The translations under genes were made by a program, and so were the position numbers. From Ricordea florida (Eukaryota; Cnidaria; Anthozoa; Corallimorpharia; Ricordeidae), in contig OX453279.1 in the NCBI GenBank assembly GCA_949710005.1, positions 17,492,618 to 17,556,617 on the forward strand: a stretch of 64,000 nucleotides of DNA, in the 5' to 3' direction. The notes beneath the pieces were generated by a model, which saw only the letters and a program-made list of their open reading frames with translations, searched no databases and had not been told where the DNA came from. Position 1 is the stretch's first letter, and the number at the start of each line of letters is the position of its first letter. Below, piece by piece: positions 11,090-21,300 of this stretch.

Positions 11090-11700
11090 TAGGAAAAGAC
11101 AGAACTACTGTAATTCCAGTTAATTTAAAATTCTTAGTAAGTATGTTCTGAAAGTACTCCTGCAGCAATAAAAACTGAGGGAAAATTCTACAGTTCAAGT
11201 AGACCAAGAAAGGGAAAATCTAGTGTCTTTGTGATATTAATGTACTTTTTACTTTTTTGTTCTCTGTTACTATGTCGTAATCAGATCTTTCGCCAATCGT
11301 TGAAAGTTTCTTTGACCAAAGTAAATGTGATGGCACACTTAAGTTTGCGAAAAGTATACGACATACGTACAGTGGTCTATTGTGAAATGTGATTCAGAGA
11401 AAGCTCAATGTAATGAAAGAAACCCAGAAAATAAGGCCTCTTTTTCAAAACAAGGCTCCACTTCACCCCATAAAGGCCGGCAAAGTGCATGAACGCCATC
11501 AAGTGGAACTTGTCAACATGCAGAGTGTTAGAATACATGCTCTGATATCACAATTATCTTTAGTTAATCTTGTTATAGTATGATTAAATAAACCACTGTG
11601 TAATCTGCCGCTTTTAATTATCGCTTTTATGTTAAATACCAGGAATGTTAGTGGTTTGCTACGAGATCCGTTCAAGATGCGTCTTAATTATGTGTATGAT
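11090..11700. other. Non-coding stretch without recognised features
   Basis: Only short open frames without known domains were seen (for example 11389-11583). No terminal repeats or array structure noticed. Confidence 0.35.
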
Positions 11701-11952
11701 TCACCAAGAGAAATAAAATCAGTGTTGTTACCGGCGAAGACTACACAACCCATAATATGCCTCAGTTTTCTCAACCCACTGCTTCTTTTGCACTTGGTCA
11801 TTTTACGGAAGCTTATGGAATCATAGTTAGTAGAGGAGACTGGTTATGAAAGTCGGCAATCTTAAAAGTGCGAAACAATAGGGCCGCTTCTGATGTTGAA
11901 CGTACCTCTCACGTGATCGCGACAGTGCACAAACCCAACCACACTTTCAAAG

Positions 11953-13430
11953 ATGGTGGACGCAGGAGACGACTTACTCTTGTTCAGCGATGATTTTGAG
12001 GCGATTTTAGACCTTATTGACGAAGATGGAGCACTGCAGGAAGAATTTTCAACTGTTGCTAGTCAAGTAAGTGCCAATTATATGAATACTCACCGGCACT
12101 TAGTTGGTTTCTAAAGGAATTACGGAGCTGTACGCGGCTGCACTGTCACGCCAGCAAAAAACACTAAATAAAACATCGACCCGACGTTTTTAGATGATTC
12201 TTTTCCTTCTATATTCTAGAAATTTCATATAAATACATTCACTTTCTTTAGCAGAAGTGCTGTAGATGCTTTAGGTGTTGAAATTTGACCGATTATACTT
12301 TGTTCTGAGAAGACTTCACAAGCCGTGCAACGACAACAACAAACTCGATATTTTAGATCGTAGATACTGTAACTACAATATTATTGAATTATAATTTGGT
12401 ACTTTTTCGTTTTCAGGTCCAATCAACAGAGATCATGTGCAGCGACTGTGGGAAAAAGTACAGATCAAGAGGAGGTTACCAAAGGCACAGAGCTACAAAG
12501 CACAATTCACATTATTTGACTTTGACCCCAAGGATTCTTGCTGAGATAGTAAACAATGCTTTGAAGAACATTAGTGAAAGGGAAGTATTTGCAGCAAAGC
12601 TAAGGAATGAGTTAAAACAATATGAATATGAAGAGCCTGGAGGAGAAACACAAGAATTCATTGTGATAAAGAAATTATTTGAAGACTATTTCAAAAATGG
12701 GAATGCTGAGAAATTCTATGGCAACTACTATGCTCAAGTACCATTGAAATCTTCAATTTTTTTCAAAGGACTGTCTCGTAATGCTGCAACACTTCTTGCG
12801 ACCAAGGTAGCTGATTTTATTCTATCCTACTGCAAAGGCATTAAGTCTTCTGACAAAGACCTACCTTCTGTTCAAACAGTGCTGCCAGAGAAAGAACAAG
12901 CTGGTCTGCGGTATGTTGGTGGGTATGTGTTACATAACTTGCACAAAAAGTATGCAAGAAAGAACACAACAGAGAACCAACAGGCAATGACAATCTTGAG
13001 AGCTGGTAAACTGGAGCACGGATGTGAGAACCAAAAACTGGTATCAAGTTTAAGCCGTGGGGGCTTGTGGAACATTACAAAGTATGCAGAGAGCATTTTT
13101 CTCAGAACAGAGTGTCATTTTAGACAATTAACTTCAGTAAAGTCTTTGCAAAAAGTGGATATTGCTGGCACAATGCATAACACAGTAACTGACTGTGCGA
13201 TATTGTCAAGCTATCAATGTATGGTTTCAGATGCCGAGCCGATACCCAATGTTGAAGTGAGCAAAAATGTCTTTCATGCCATTGTTAATTTGTACATACG
13301 GGTGTGGTCATTTTCTTGTGCTAAAGACATCATTCAGCGCTACAAAATCAATGCCAGGCAATCAAAGGGTAAAGCGCTCGGAAAGGAAATCATGAGGAGT
13401 CATGAACAAGAAACAGTTATGCAAGAGTAG
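11953..13430 (+). CDS. C2H2 zinc-finger protein of the P-like element (2 exons)
   Basis: Exon 1 is 11953-12066 (38 codons, acidic, [20 protein letters not shown]) and exon 2 is 12417-13430. The junction is phase 0 with donor GTAAGT and acceptor TTTTCAG, giving about 375 residues with no stops. It has one classical zinc finger, [22 protein letters not shown], shortly after the junction. The C-terminal half ([33 protein letters not shown], then [13 protein letters not shown]) resembles the C-terminal part of P-element/THAP9-like transposases as I recall them. Its role may be accessory DNA binding, or it may be the transposase half separated from the THAP domain. It is the best-preserved gene of the element. 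Confidence 0.65.
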
Positions 13431-13439
13431 TAAAAACAT

Positions 13440-14748
13440 TTTATTATTTTAGGTAAAACACGTGTCTGCCAAGAAAGAAACATGCGGCCCCTTGCATTCT
13501 GGCTGAAATTTCCTGGTCTGTCCTCAGTGCTTTCTTTCCACAGCTGAGGTACTCCAAAAACTCCATCAGGAATTAGAATCTGTGTTAAAGTAACATTTAA
13601 TGTTTAAACATAATTTGTCATCAGAACACAGAGATACATGTACATGTATGTTGGCATTAACAGCAAACCAGACAGTAGGCAATAAATATTATAAGTGAGC
13701 AGGTTTAAAGGGTGGTGGTGCTATTGATAGTGTCCAATAGGACAAGTTATCTTTGTTTTATGATTCTACAGTGATTCTATTATTTCCTGTTCATAAAAAA
13801 AGTTATTGTGGATGTTGCAGGTCAAAATTTAATTCAGGTTACACTTTTCTTTGTCTCCTTGCCATAACTATCTGTGAATTACATGTAGAACTACACACAG
13901 AAGACAAAGAAACACATGAATTCCTCACATTTTGCTGACACAAAAGAAAACAACCTTTTGCTCTCCAGAATCCCTTATGTGGGAACTGCTGCTCCTCTTC
14001 TTCTCCAAATGTGTCATGACTCAGTAGTATCACATGATGATATAATTTGCCATTATGTCATCCATAATAATTTCCAAATGTGGCAGCACATAGGGATCAA
14101 CCGTTTTCTTAAGCACAATTTTGTCGTCAAAGATATTCAGGCTCCAATCACCAAGGCTTTTTAGGCTTTTAACTCGTTGGCAAAGCTCTGGAAATCCCTT
14201 GTAACAGCTTTGTGGTAAGGGCCCCTCGTTTGATTTTACAAGCGAACGTTCGGGATGTGGTGAAGGCTTGCTGCTTTCATGGCTTTTCCTTAGGCATATT
14301 CAGCTTTGGCAAAGCTCCAAATTTGGGCTTCTTTTTAGTCATTTTCGCTGATTGATCTATAAAAAAAAGATAAAATTGTTAAACTTCAAAATAGTCAAAC
14401 CTAAAACCGTATCTACTTTCAGAACGAACTTGAAACGGCCACAACACTGATCGGTGAAAACTATTAACTCAAAGCAAATCCGACAATTGAACGAGAAAAT
14501 ACCGACATGAACTTACATATTTCGATATCTTCAGGCTCAAAATGTTTCTCACAGGTATATATTCTATCGCTCTTCAACTGTTCCCTGAAGCTCTGATCCA
14601 TTTCTCTTGTCTTTTTTATCTCACCAAGCCATTCGTCTCGCCATGTTCCATGAGCTTCGTCTTTTGCCACAGGCAGCTTCCAAGTACCAATTCCCTTCGT
14701 TCTTCTGCACGAACCACAGCCAAATACTGAGTAGTTAGCCCCTGGCAT
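13440..14748 (-). pseudogene. THAP-domain gene of the P-like element, decayed
   Basis: The first exon is 14517-14748: [20 protein letters not shown] opens a THAP zinc finger (C-x2-C, then a Trp, then CEKHF as C-x2-H), and the exon ends at an ATAT|GTAAGT donor. Further downstream on the minus strand (about 14360-13960) fragments such as [20 protein letters not shown] and a putative last exon at about 13575-13440 ([20 protein letters not shown]) can be read, but only with frame changes and stops. It converges on the zinc-finger gene. THAP domains bind transposon ends in P elements; this copy has probably lost function. Confidence 0.6.
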
Positions 14749-15082
14749 AACTTCTATATTTCTTGCAAAATGACAACCATATACTGATGAAAATTACGGA
14801 GAAATCTAACACATATCGCACAACTAACAAGAAACTACTCGATGGACGCCATGATGGTTAGTAGAATGTGCACCGTCGCGATCACGTGACAAGGCAAAAA
14901 TCAAAACAAAGACATCGGTCTCTGAAGTTCGCCAACTTTCATAACCAGTCCCCTCTACTAACTATGATGGAATGCACTACATGAGCTTAACAGAAACCTA
15001 TGATCATGACATAAGCAACCCCAGGAATATGGAAATGAGCTAAGATCAGAATCATAGCGACAACGATGATAAATCGGCCAGG

Positions 15083-15511
15083 ATGATTGCAGATGAAAAA
15101 GATGGTATTATAGATGACAGGAATACATCGGACATGAGCTCAAATGAAGGAATCTTTAAGAACCTACCTGATGAAATAGTAGACATGATTTTCAGGTTCC
15201 TTTTCTCAGGGCTAACAAACAGGGCTCTAGTGAAGAGCTACAACACCTTGTTCAATACCTGCAGACATTTCAGGAGAATTGTTTCACCCTACCAAAACCA
15301 ACTCCCACAAGTTCATTTAAGAAAAGACATGGCGCCCGGATGGCACAGCATCATGAGCCTCTCTAGTAAGTTTGGAAAACATAGTAGCGTAATGATCGAG
15401 TTTAAGAGGATCATTGACTCTACCAGATGGTTCCATGCTTGGGTGTATTTGATGTACACAGGCATCCAAGCTTGGCATTTAGTTCAAAATATTAAATGGA
15501 AAAAAAAGAAA
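15083..15511 (+). CDS. F-box-like gene exon, upstream part hit by a transposon
   Basis: The open frame ends at a plausible donor (AAGAAA|GTAAGG) at 15511. Residues about 25-65 (GIFKNLPDEIVDMIFRFLF, then NTCRHFRRIV) resemble an F-box, the motif that links substrates to SCF ubiquitin ligases. Upstream, the frame continues through one stop (TAA near 15035) to the P-like element and, beyond it, to a matching frame left of 11815. The exon was therefore longer before insertion. Whether the ATG at 15083 now serves as a start is unknown; it may be a pseudogene. Confidence 0.45.
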
Positions 15512-15599
15512 GTAAGGAATACATTTTTTTCTGGTCGTGAAAATTTGCTTTCTTGTTGGACTGACATGTTCTTCGTCGTTGAATTTTTGTTGAGTTTCA

Positions 15600-15978
15600 A
15601 ATAGTGAAATACACTTATCTTTAAAGCTGTTTTGTTCTCAGGCAAGCATAGGTGACTTACTCGAAAGGAAATACTGTTAATGATCAACGTTTGTCTATTG
15701 TTTATTCATTTGCTGTAATTTATTTACATACTCATTTCAGTAAAGCTTTAATTTTCGGGAAAATTCGAAAAGTTAAATTTTGTTGTGCAAAAATACTCAG
15801 TTATAAGAGTTTCGAGCAGATTTTAATCCAACTAGTATATTTTCTCGTAAAAAAATCGTGCATCTTCTACGTGAATAAATACGGTAGGTCGCCTTTCCTT
15901 ACAAAGGAAGACGACAAAATATTAAAGCGGACATAAAAGCTATAGCATATGAAGAACCAAACTTTTTATAAATCTTAC
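15600..15978. other. AT-rich stretch, nothing recognised
   Basis: Only short AT-rich open frames occur. On the minus strand this would be intron downstream of the exon at 15979-16023. Confidence 0.35.
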
Positions 15979-16523
15979 CATCCTCTCAAACTTTCTGGCG
16001 AGAATAGCGTATGCGTTAATTCCCTGAAATATAATAATAAAAACCAGTTTGTTTGACACAGTTTCAGAATTGGCTTTCACGCGGGAAGAAGTTGTTGGGT
16101 AAAATGACTTCCCACCATAAGTATAGATTTGGACCCGCATTACTTGGCTTGTCATTAGCAACTTTTATGCTCGCGAATAAGGTGACAAAGTTAAGAAATA
16201 TGACCATTTGTGGAAATCGAGGAACCAATTTCGCATTATGCGGCTATAGGACTACAAGTGCTATTGGCAGGTGACTTAAAATCAACAACTCACCTCATCG
16301 TTTAACCAGCATTCCATAACATCTAAGCCGGGCTTCCACTGCTGCAATCGACGCACGGACTCAGCGGAAATGGGATTACTTATGTTCATGGACGATATTT
16401 CTGGACTGGTCATTATGTTTATGGGAACGTTTGCATGCATGGTCAGCTGTTCAACATCCATTTCACTGAGGATTTGATCTTCGTTTCCGTCAGCACCTCC
16501 TTTGTCCGGAGCAATATTATCTC
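15979..16523 (-). CDS. Two exons of an unidentified minus-strand host gene
   Basis: Exon A is 16294-16523 (acceptor AAAG, donor GAG|GTGAGT). Exon B is 15979-16023 (acceptor TATTTCAG, donor ATG|GTAAGA, exactly 15 codons). Both boundaries are phase 0 and the frame continues across them. Exon A encodes an acidic linker (ADGNEDQILSEMDVEQ) and then SVRRLQQWKPGLDVMECWLN; exon B encodes GINAYAILARKFERM. The helical, Trp-containing end resembles a death-domain-type fold by eye only. Earlier and later exons were not found. Confidence 0.6.
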
Positions 16524-16781
16524 CTTTACGAAACAAAACAAAAGAGATCACAAGGGGAAGGCCTATGCAAAATTAAGTTTTGATGGCATGAAACTATTTC
16601 AATAAGGAATATTTAATTTTCAATAGTTACGCGAAAATAGCAATACCTTTGAGGGGATCTATAAAAACAAAATGTACGCATCACGGCTGCCTTTGAATAC
16701 TCTATCAATATTCTATCAATGTCAACACCCCTAACCTACAAAATAAATAGAATTTATCATATTATGAAGTATGCAGGCAAT
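16524..16781. other. Spacer before the ISL2EU element
   Basis: No gene seen. It holds the 5' flank of the host exon and ends at the AT target site (16780-16781). Confidence 0.4.
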
Positions 16782-16854
16782 AGACCATTTCAAGGTTACC
16801 GAAGCCATTTTGCCGGGGGTGCAAAACTATTGGGGCGAGCGCGCGGCCAAGCCT
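16782..16854 (+). repeat. Left terminal inverted repeat of ISL2EU no. 1
   Basis: Matches the inverted 28778-28850 with only a few mismatches. It includes a GC-rich core GGGGCGAGCGCGCGGCCAAG. Confidence 0.9.
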
Positions 16855-17025
16855 TAAATTGCAAATGGCGTAGAAGAATAGCTGAAGTGCTTCGCTATTC
16901 TTTCCGCGGAAAAAAATACTACAGTATCTCTTGATATGAGAAATATCTTGCCGAAAGTTTGATTTTTAATTTGCACCACTTCAGCTCTGGTGTAATTGGC
17001 GAAATATACGTTTTAGATGCCTTGA

Positions 17026-17827
17026 CAAGCAGAAGAAGTTCTGCAATATGACGATTTCCTCGGCTGGACTGTGTCGTCGCTCAGGGATTTTCTCTCCCTC
17101 AGAGGACTGAAGCACACTGGCCGTAAGTCTGAGCTTGTTACTAGAGCATTTGGAGCTTATGAACTTAATGCACCCATAAAGTTCACTCAAGAACAAATCC
17201 ATCGTCAGATCAAAGAAGAATATACACGAAGGTTGAAGTCAAATGAAATAAAGAGCGACCCCAATAACATACCGCATGACGCCTGGATTGATGACGTAAA
17301 ACAGTGGCCAGAAATAGATGACGGTAAACTGTTCAGCTACATTTTGCGAACAAAAGCTGTTGATGTGGAATACATCGGAAAGTACAAGGATCAGAAAGCC
17401 TACTCATATTGGATGAGTGGTTTTGTTGACACTGTGTTGTTTACAACATGCCCTGTAGACAGCAGACAAATGTTTCTTAAGGGGTGTGTTTCTCCCTCCC
17501 AGAAGCTTCGTGATGACCCACACAAAGTATGGATTTGTTTGGAGGGCACGAAAAGCGACTGCAGAATTGTCACTTCATGGTGTACATGCACTGCTGGTAC
17601 TGCAGAAGTCTGCAATCATGTTATTGCTTTGATGTACAAAGTGAACTTTGCTTATAAGAAAGCATACATCTCCCCAGCTTGCACAAGTGTTCCGCAGGGA
17701 TGGAACAGAGGAACAAAGAAAGATGTGCAGCCAAGCCAGATCAAGAACCTTGTCTTTCGCAAAGACAAGAAAACTCATGAGAACAGTGCGAGAGATAAAG
17801 AGGCGAGTTTAAAGTTAAAGAACCAGT
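17026..17827 (+). pseudogene. ISL2EU nuclease gene, 5' part (SAP and SWIM domains)
   Basis: A SAP-type DNA-binding helix pair opens the frame (FLGWTVSSLRDFLSLRGLKH then GRKSELVTRAFGAYEL). About 190 residues on, a SWIM zinc finger (WCTCTAGTAEVCNHV, C-x-C-x7-C-x-H) follows, then a basic region. A TGA just after the apparent ATG near 17014 suggests the true start is mutated or lies in another exon. The frame runs into the BEL left LTR at 17828 and resumes beyond the right LTR at 25113. In ISL2EU this protein is thought to assist transposition or end processing; the function is not proven. Confidence 0.75.
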
Positions 17828-18250
17828 TGTCGCGTTCCCAACCCCCGAGTGCGGTGAGCCAGGTAACGCCGTTTAAACCAATGCGTGCCAGATTCTCAAG
17901 TTGATTTATTTAAAATTCGCCCTCATGGCACGAGGTAGAAAACTATGATACAAATGAAGTGAAATGAGAACAGGCAAGAAAACTCACAAGAAATAAACAA
18001 GAAAACTTACGCTGTTCCGCTCCGGGCATGCAAGTGTTCACAATAGGACTGATAGTGGTAGAACGAAAAGGAAAAGCTGTGCTGGGCGTAGTGACACTGT
18101 CGAATTGTGCGGTTGTGAAAAGTGATTACGTGTGATATGAAAATTCTTAGGGCGTCTAAAATTACAATCAATAGGTGAATCAAATAACAATTAAAAACGG
18201 AAGCGCGGCGCGACACGCGTGACGAGCGTCACACCAGTTTGACCCAAGGA
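17828..18250 (-). repeat. BEL/Pao 3' LTR
   Basis: Appears identical over its length to 24690-25112. The inner edge on the coding strand carries a palindrome, CAAGGATCCAA and TTGGATCCTTG (about 18245-18267), at the position of the polypurine tract. Confidence 0.9.
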
Positions 18251-18307
18251 TCCAACTTGGATCCTTGATTTAAGAATTAGATTCTTTACCATAGGTACTT
18301 GAAGAAC

Positions 18308-21300
18308 TCAACGTAATGGAACATCTGAGGGAACCAACAGTACAAGTTCGCCAATGGGACGGGTGTAGAGTTTCCTCTGCCCTTCTTTACAGATCAGCAC
18401 TGTTGCCTTCCTCACTCTTCCATCTTTGCTCTTGGGGGCTTCGGTTACTCTTCCCAGGGGCCAGTTGTTTCTATGGGCCTTGTCGTCTTTCACTATGACG
18501 ACGTCACCGATGGTCAGGTCACGACGTTCCCAGCACCATTTCTTTCTTGGCTGTAGGCTCTGAAGGTACTCTCGTTTCCATCTCGCCCAGAACTGATCGG
18601 CCAGGTATTGTACTCTTCTCCATCGCCGGCGAGCGTAGGCATCCTGTGCAGTGAAATTCCCCGGGAGAGGTCCGATTGGGCGCGTCTTTTGTGTAAGCAG
18701 CATTGCTGGGGTCAATGGTTGAGGTTCGTCAACGTCAGATGGTATGGTTGCAATAGGGCGAGCGTTAACAATCGCGGTAACCTCTGACATCAGTGTGGAC
18801 AACAGCTCGTGAGTCAGCTGGCGTGGTCCGAGCTCTAGGAACATTGCATTTAAGACTCGCCGTATCGTTCCAATCTGGCGTTCCCAAACGCCGCCAAAGT
18901 TTGAGGCGTGCGGCGGGTTGAAGAGCCACTCGCAGCCTTGTTCTGACAGGTACCTCTGTACTGACTCCTTATCCATCTCCGCTAAGGCTTCGTCTAGCTC
19001 GTTCTGTGCACCTACGAAGTTGGAGCCTCTATCGCATCTCAGCAGTTGAACGGGTCCGCGCAGAGAGAGGAAGCGTCTAAGGGCACATATGAAAGAACTG
19101 GTGTCCATTGACTCTAGTAGCTCGATGTGAATGGCCCTACTAGCCAGACATGTGAATACGAGCCCCCAGCGCTTGAAATTTGCTGCTGCTCCCCTTGTCT
19201 TCCTCGCTTGCACTGTCCACGGTCCGAAGACATCGAATCCCACGTTTGTGAACGGTGCCCCGACTTCTACCCTGTCGGCTGGGAGGTCTGCCATCCGCTG
19301 CTCCAACAGGGGGCCTCGAAGCTTCTTGCACGTCACGCACGACGCTATGACTCTTCCCACGGCCGCGTGACCACCTATGAGCCAATATCCGGCGTTTCTG
19401 CGGGCTCCGTGAGTAATTTGGCGTCCTTGATGGTGAACTTGCTCGTGATAATAGCGTAACAGAATCTCCGATACATGGTTGTTTTTAGGTAGGATCATCG
19501 GATGCTTCTCATTTGTGCTGAGGCTTGTGTGGCGTAGACGGCCACCCACTCTAAGGATACCGGCATCGTCGATAAAGGGGTCTAGTCGGTAAAGGCCTGA
19601 TTTCTTTAGCGACTTCTTTCTGGCTTTGACGAAGTCAAGGTCTGTAATGTCATCAGCGTTGATACACGCGGCTGCGGCAAGTTCGTTACTGAACTCTTCT
19701 TTCTGAATTGTCTTGATAACGACCTCCGTGGCCTGTGCAAGTACTTCAGGGACTAGGGATCGTTGGGTTTTGACGTTTGCACTCCTTTCTTTGAAGGACC
19801 TCACTCTACCTATCAGGGTTGCGATGGCACGCCTCAGGGACAACCAAGAAGAAAACCTCTTAAAACGTTCGCTACCAAGGGCCGCGGACCCCAGAGAATT
19901 TATGTGGGTTGCGTAGGTTTTGACTTCTTTGCGTATCTCCGGGTCCTCTGGGTCCAGTGTCATCTCTTCCTCGCTGGGAATCGGGGCATCCAGCGCGTCT
20001 CTTAGAAACTTCGGGCCGTTGAGCCATTCTGATTCCGCGAGCTCTTGAGCCTTCACGCCACGTGTAGCCTGATCAGCGGGATTCTCGCAGCTCTCTACAT
20101 GTCTCCATTGGTCAGGTGCAGATATTGCGCGAATTGTCTGTACGCGGTTTGCTACATAGACGTAGAATCTCCTAGCTTCATTGTGGATGTACCCTAAGAC
20201 CACCTTCGAATCGGTGTAGAACACCACCTTTGATATCGCTACGTCTATCTCCTTTTTCACCTTGTCTGCAGCCTGAGCAGCGAGAACGGCTCCACAGAGT
20301 TCTAGTCGAGGGATGCTGGTAGGATTGGTGGGGGGGACCTTTGCCTGGCCGTACACGAGCGACACAGCCGCGTCGTTTGAGGTGTTAAATAGGCGCAGGT
20401 ACACTGCCGTCCCGATCGCCTGTTCGCTTGCGTCTGAGAATGCGTGCAGCTCAGCTCTAGTGACCGATCCGAATTCTTTGGGGTGGTAGCACCGTCGTAC
20501 CGAAACCTGGTGAAGGTCAGGAAGTGCATTTTTCCAGCGTTGCCATCGTTTGGTGAGGTTCTGCGGGAGCGGGTCGTCCCATCCTAGGGGCTTGTTAGCG
20601 CTCGTCTTCTTACCCATGGTCACTAACTCGCGCAGGAGTAATCTTCCCTCTAACAGTACCGGTGTACCGAGCCCCAGCGGGTCGTAGATCGAATTTACCA
20701 GCGACAAGACTCCACGTCGTGTAAAAGGTCTTTCTGGTGCGTATACCTTGTAGGCGAAAGCATCCGATTTAAGGTCCCAAAAGACTCCTAGAGAGCGCTG
20801 GGCTGGTAGCTCGTCGTGGTGTAGATCCAGGCTACGTACATCCTTGGCTAGATCGTCTGAGGGAAAGGCCTCCATAACGGTTATGGAGTTAGACACCACT
20901 TTATGCAGCCTGAGGTTTGCAGTGGCTAGAACCGCTTGCGTGTCTTTCACCAGCTTGATCGTTTCTTCTGCTGTTGGCTTAGAAGCTAGACCATCATCCA
21001 CGTAGAAATTTCTCTTGACAAACTCCTTAACTTCAGGGTTGACCTCCTTGCCGTCTTCGACGGTCCTCCTCAGACCGTAGGTTGCTATGGCAGGACTTGG
21101 CCCATTCCCGAATAGGTGGACGGTCATTCGGTACTCTGTGATGGCTTTCGATGGATCGTTGTCCTCGAACCACAGGAAGCGTAGAAAATCCCTATGCTGT
21201 GGTTTCACGTGAAACGAGTGGAACATTTGTTCCACGTCACACATTGCTGCAACGTTCTCGCGACGGAAACGAAACAAGACTCCGATTAGACTGTTCATAA

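Larger units (their letters stand above)
11822..14966. mobile_element. P-like DNA transposon with two convergent genes
   Basis: Terminal inverted repeats CATAGTTAGTAGAGGAGACT... and its inverted copy (about 35 bp, few mismatches) bound the element. A 7-bp duplication ATGGAAT flanks it at 11815-11821 and 14967-14973. It starts CA and ends TG, and a THAP domain lies inside one end, as in P elements. A plus-strand gene starts just inside the left end and a minus-strand THAP gene just inside the right end. The minus gene is decayed. It is inserted in an open frame that continues to an F-box ORF. Confidence 0.75.

Noticed and set aside
15979..16523. Death-domain identity of the host exons
   Set aside because: Only a vague helical resemblance; key residues cannot be judged from 38 residues, so no family name is given.
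18007..18216. 69-codon open frame present in each BEL LTR (also 24869-25078)
   Set aside because: It lies wholly inside the LTR, has no known domain, and is duplicated only because the LTR is.
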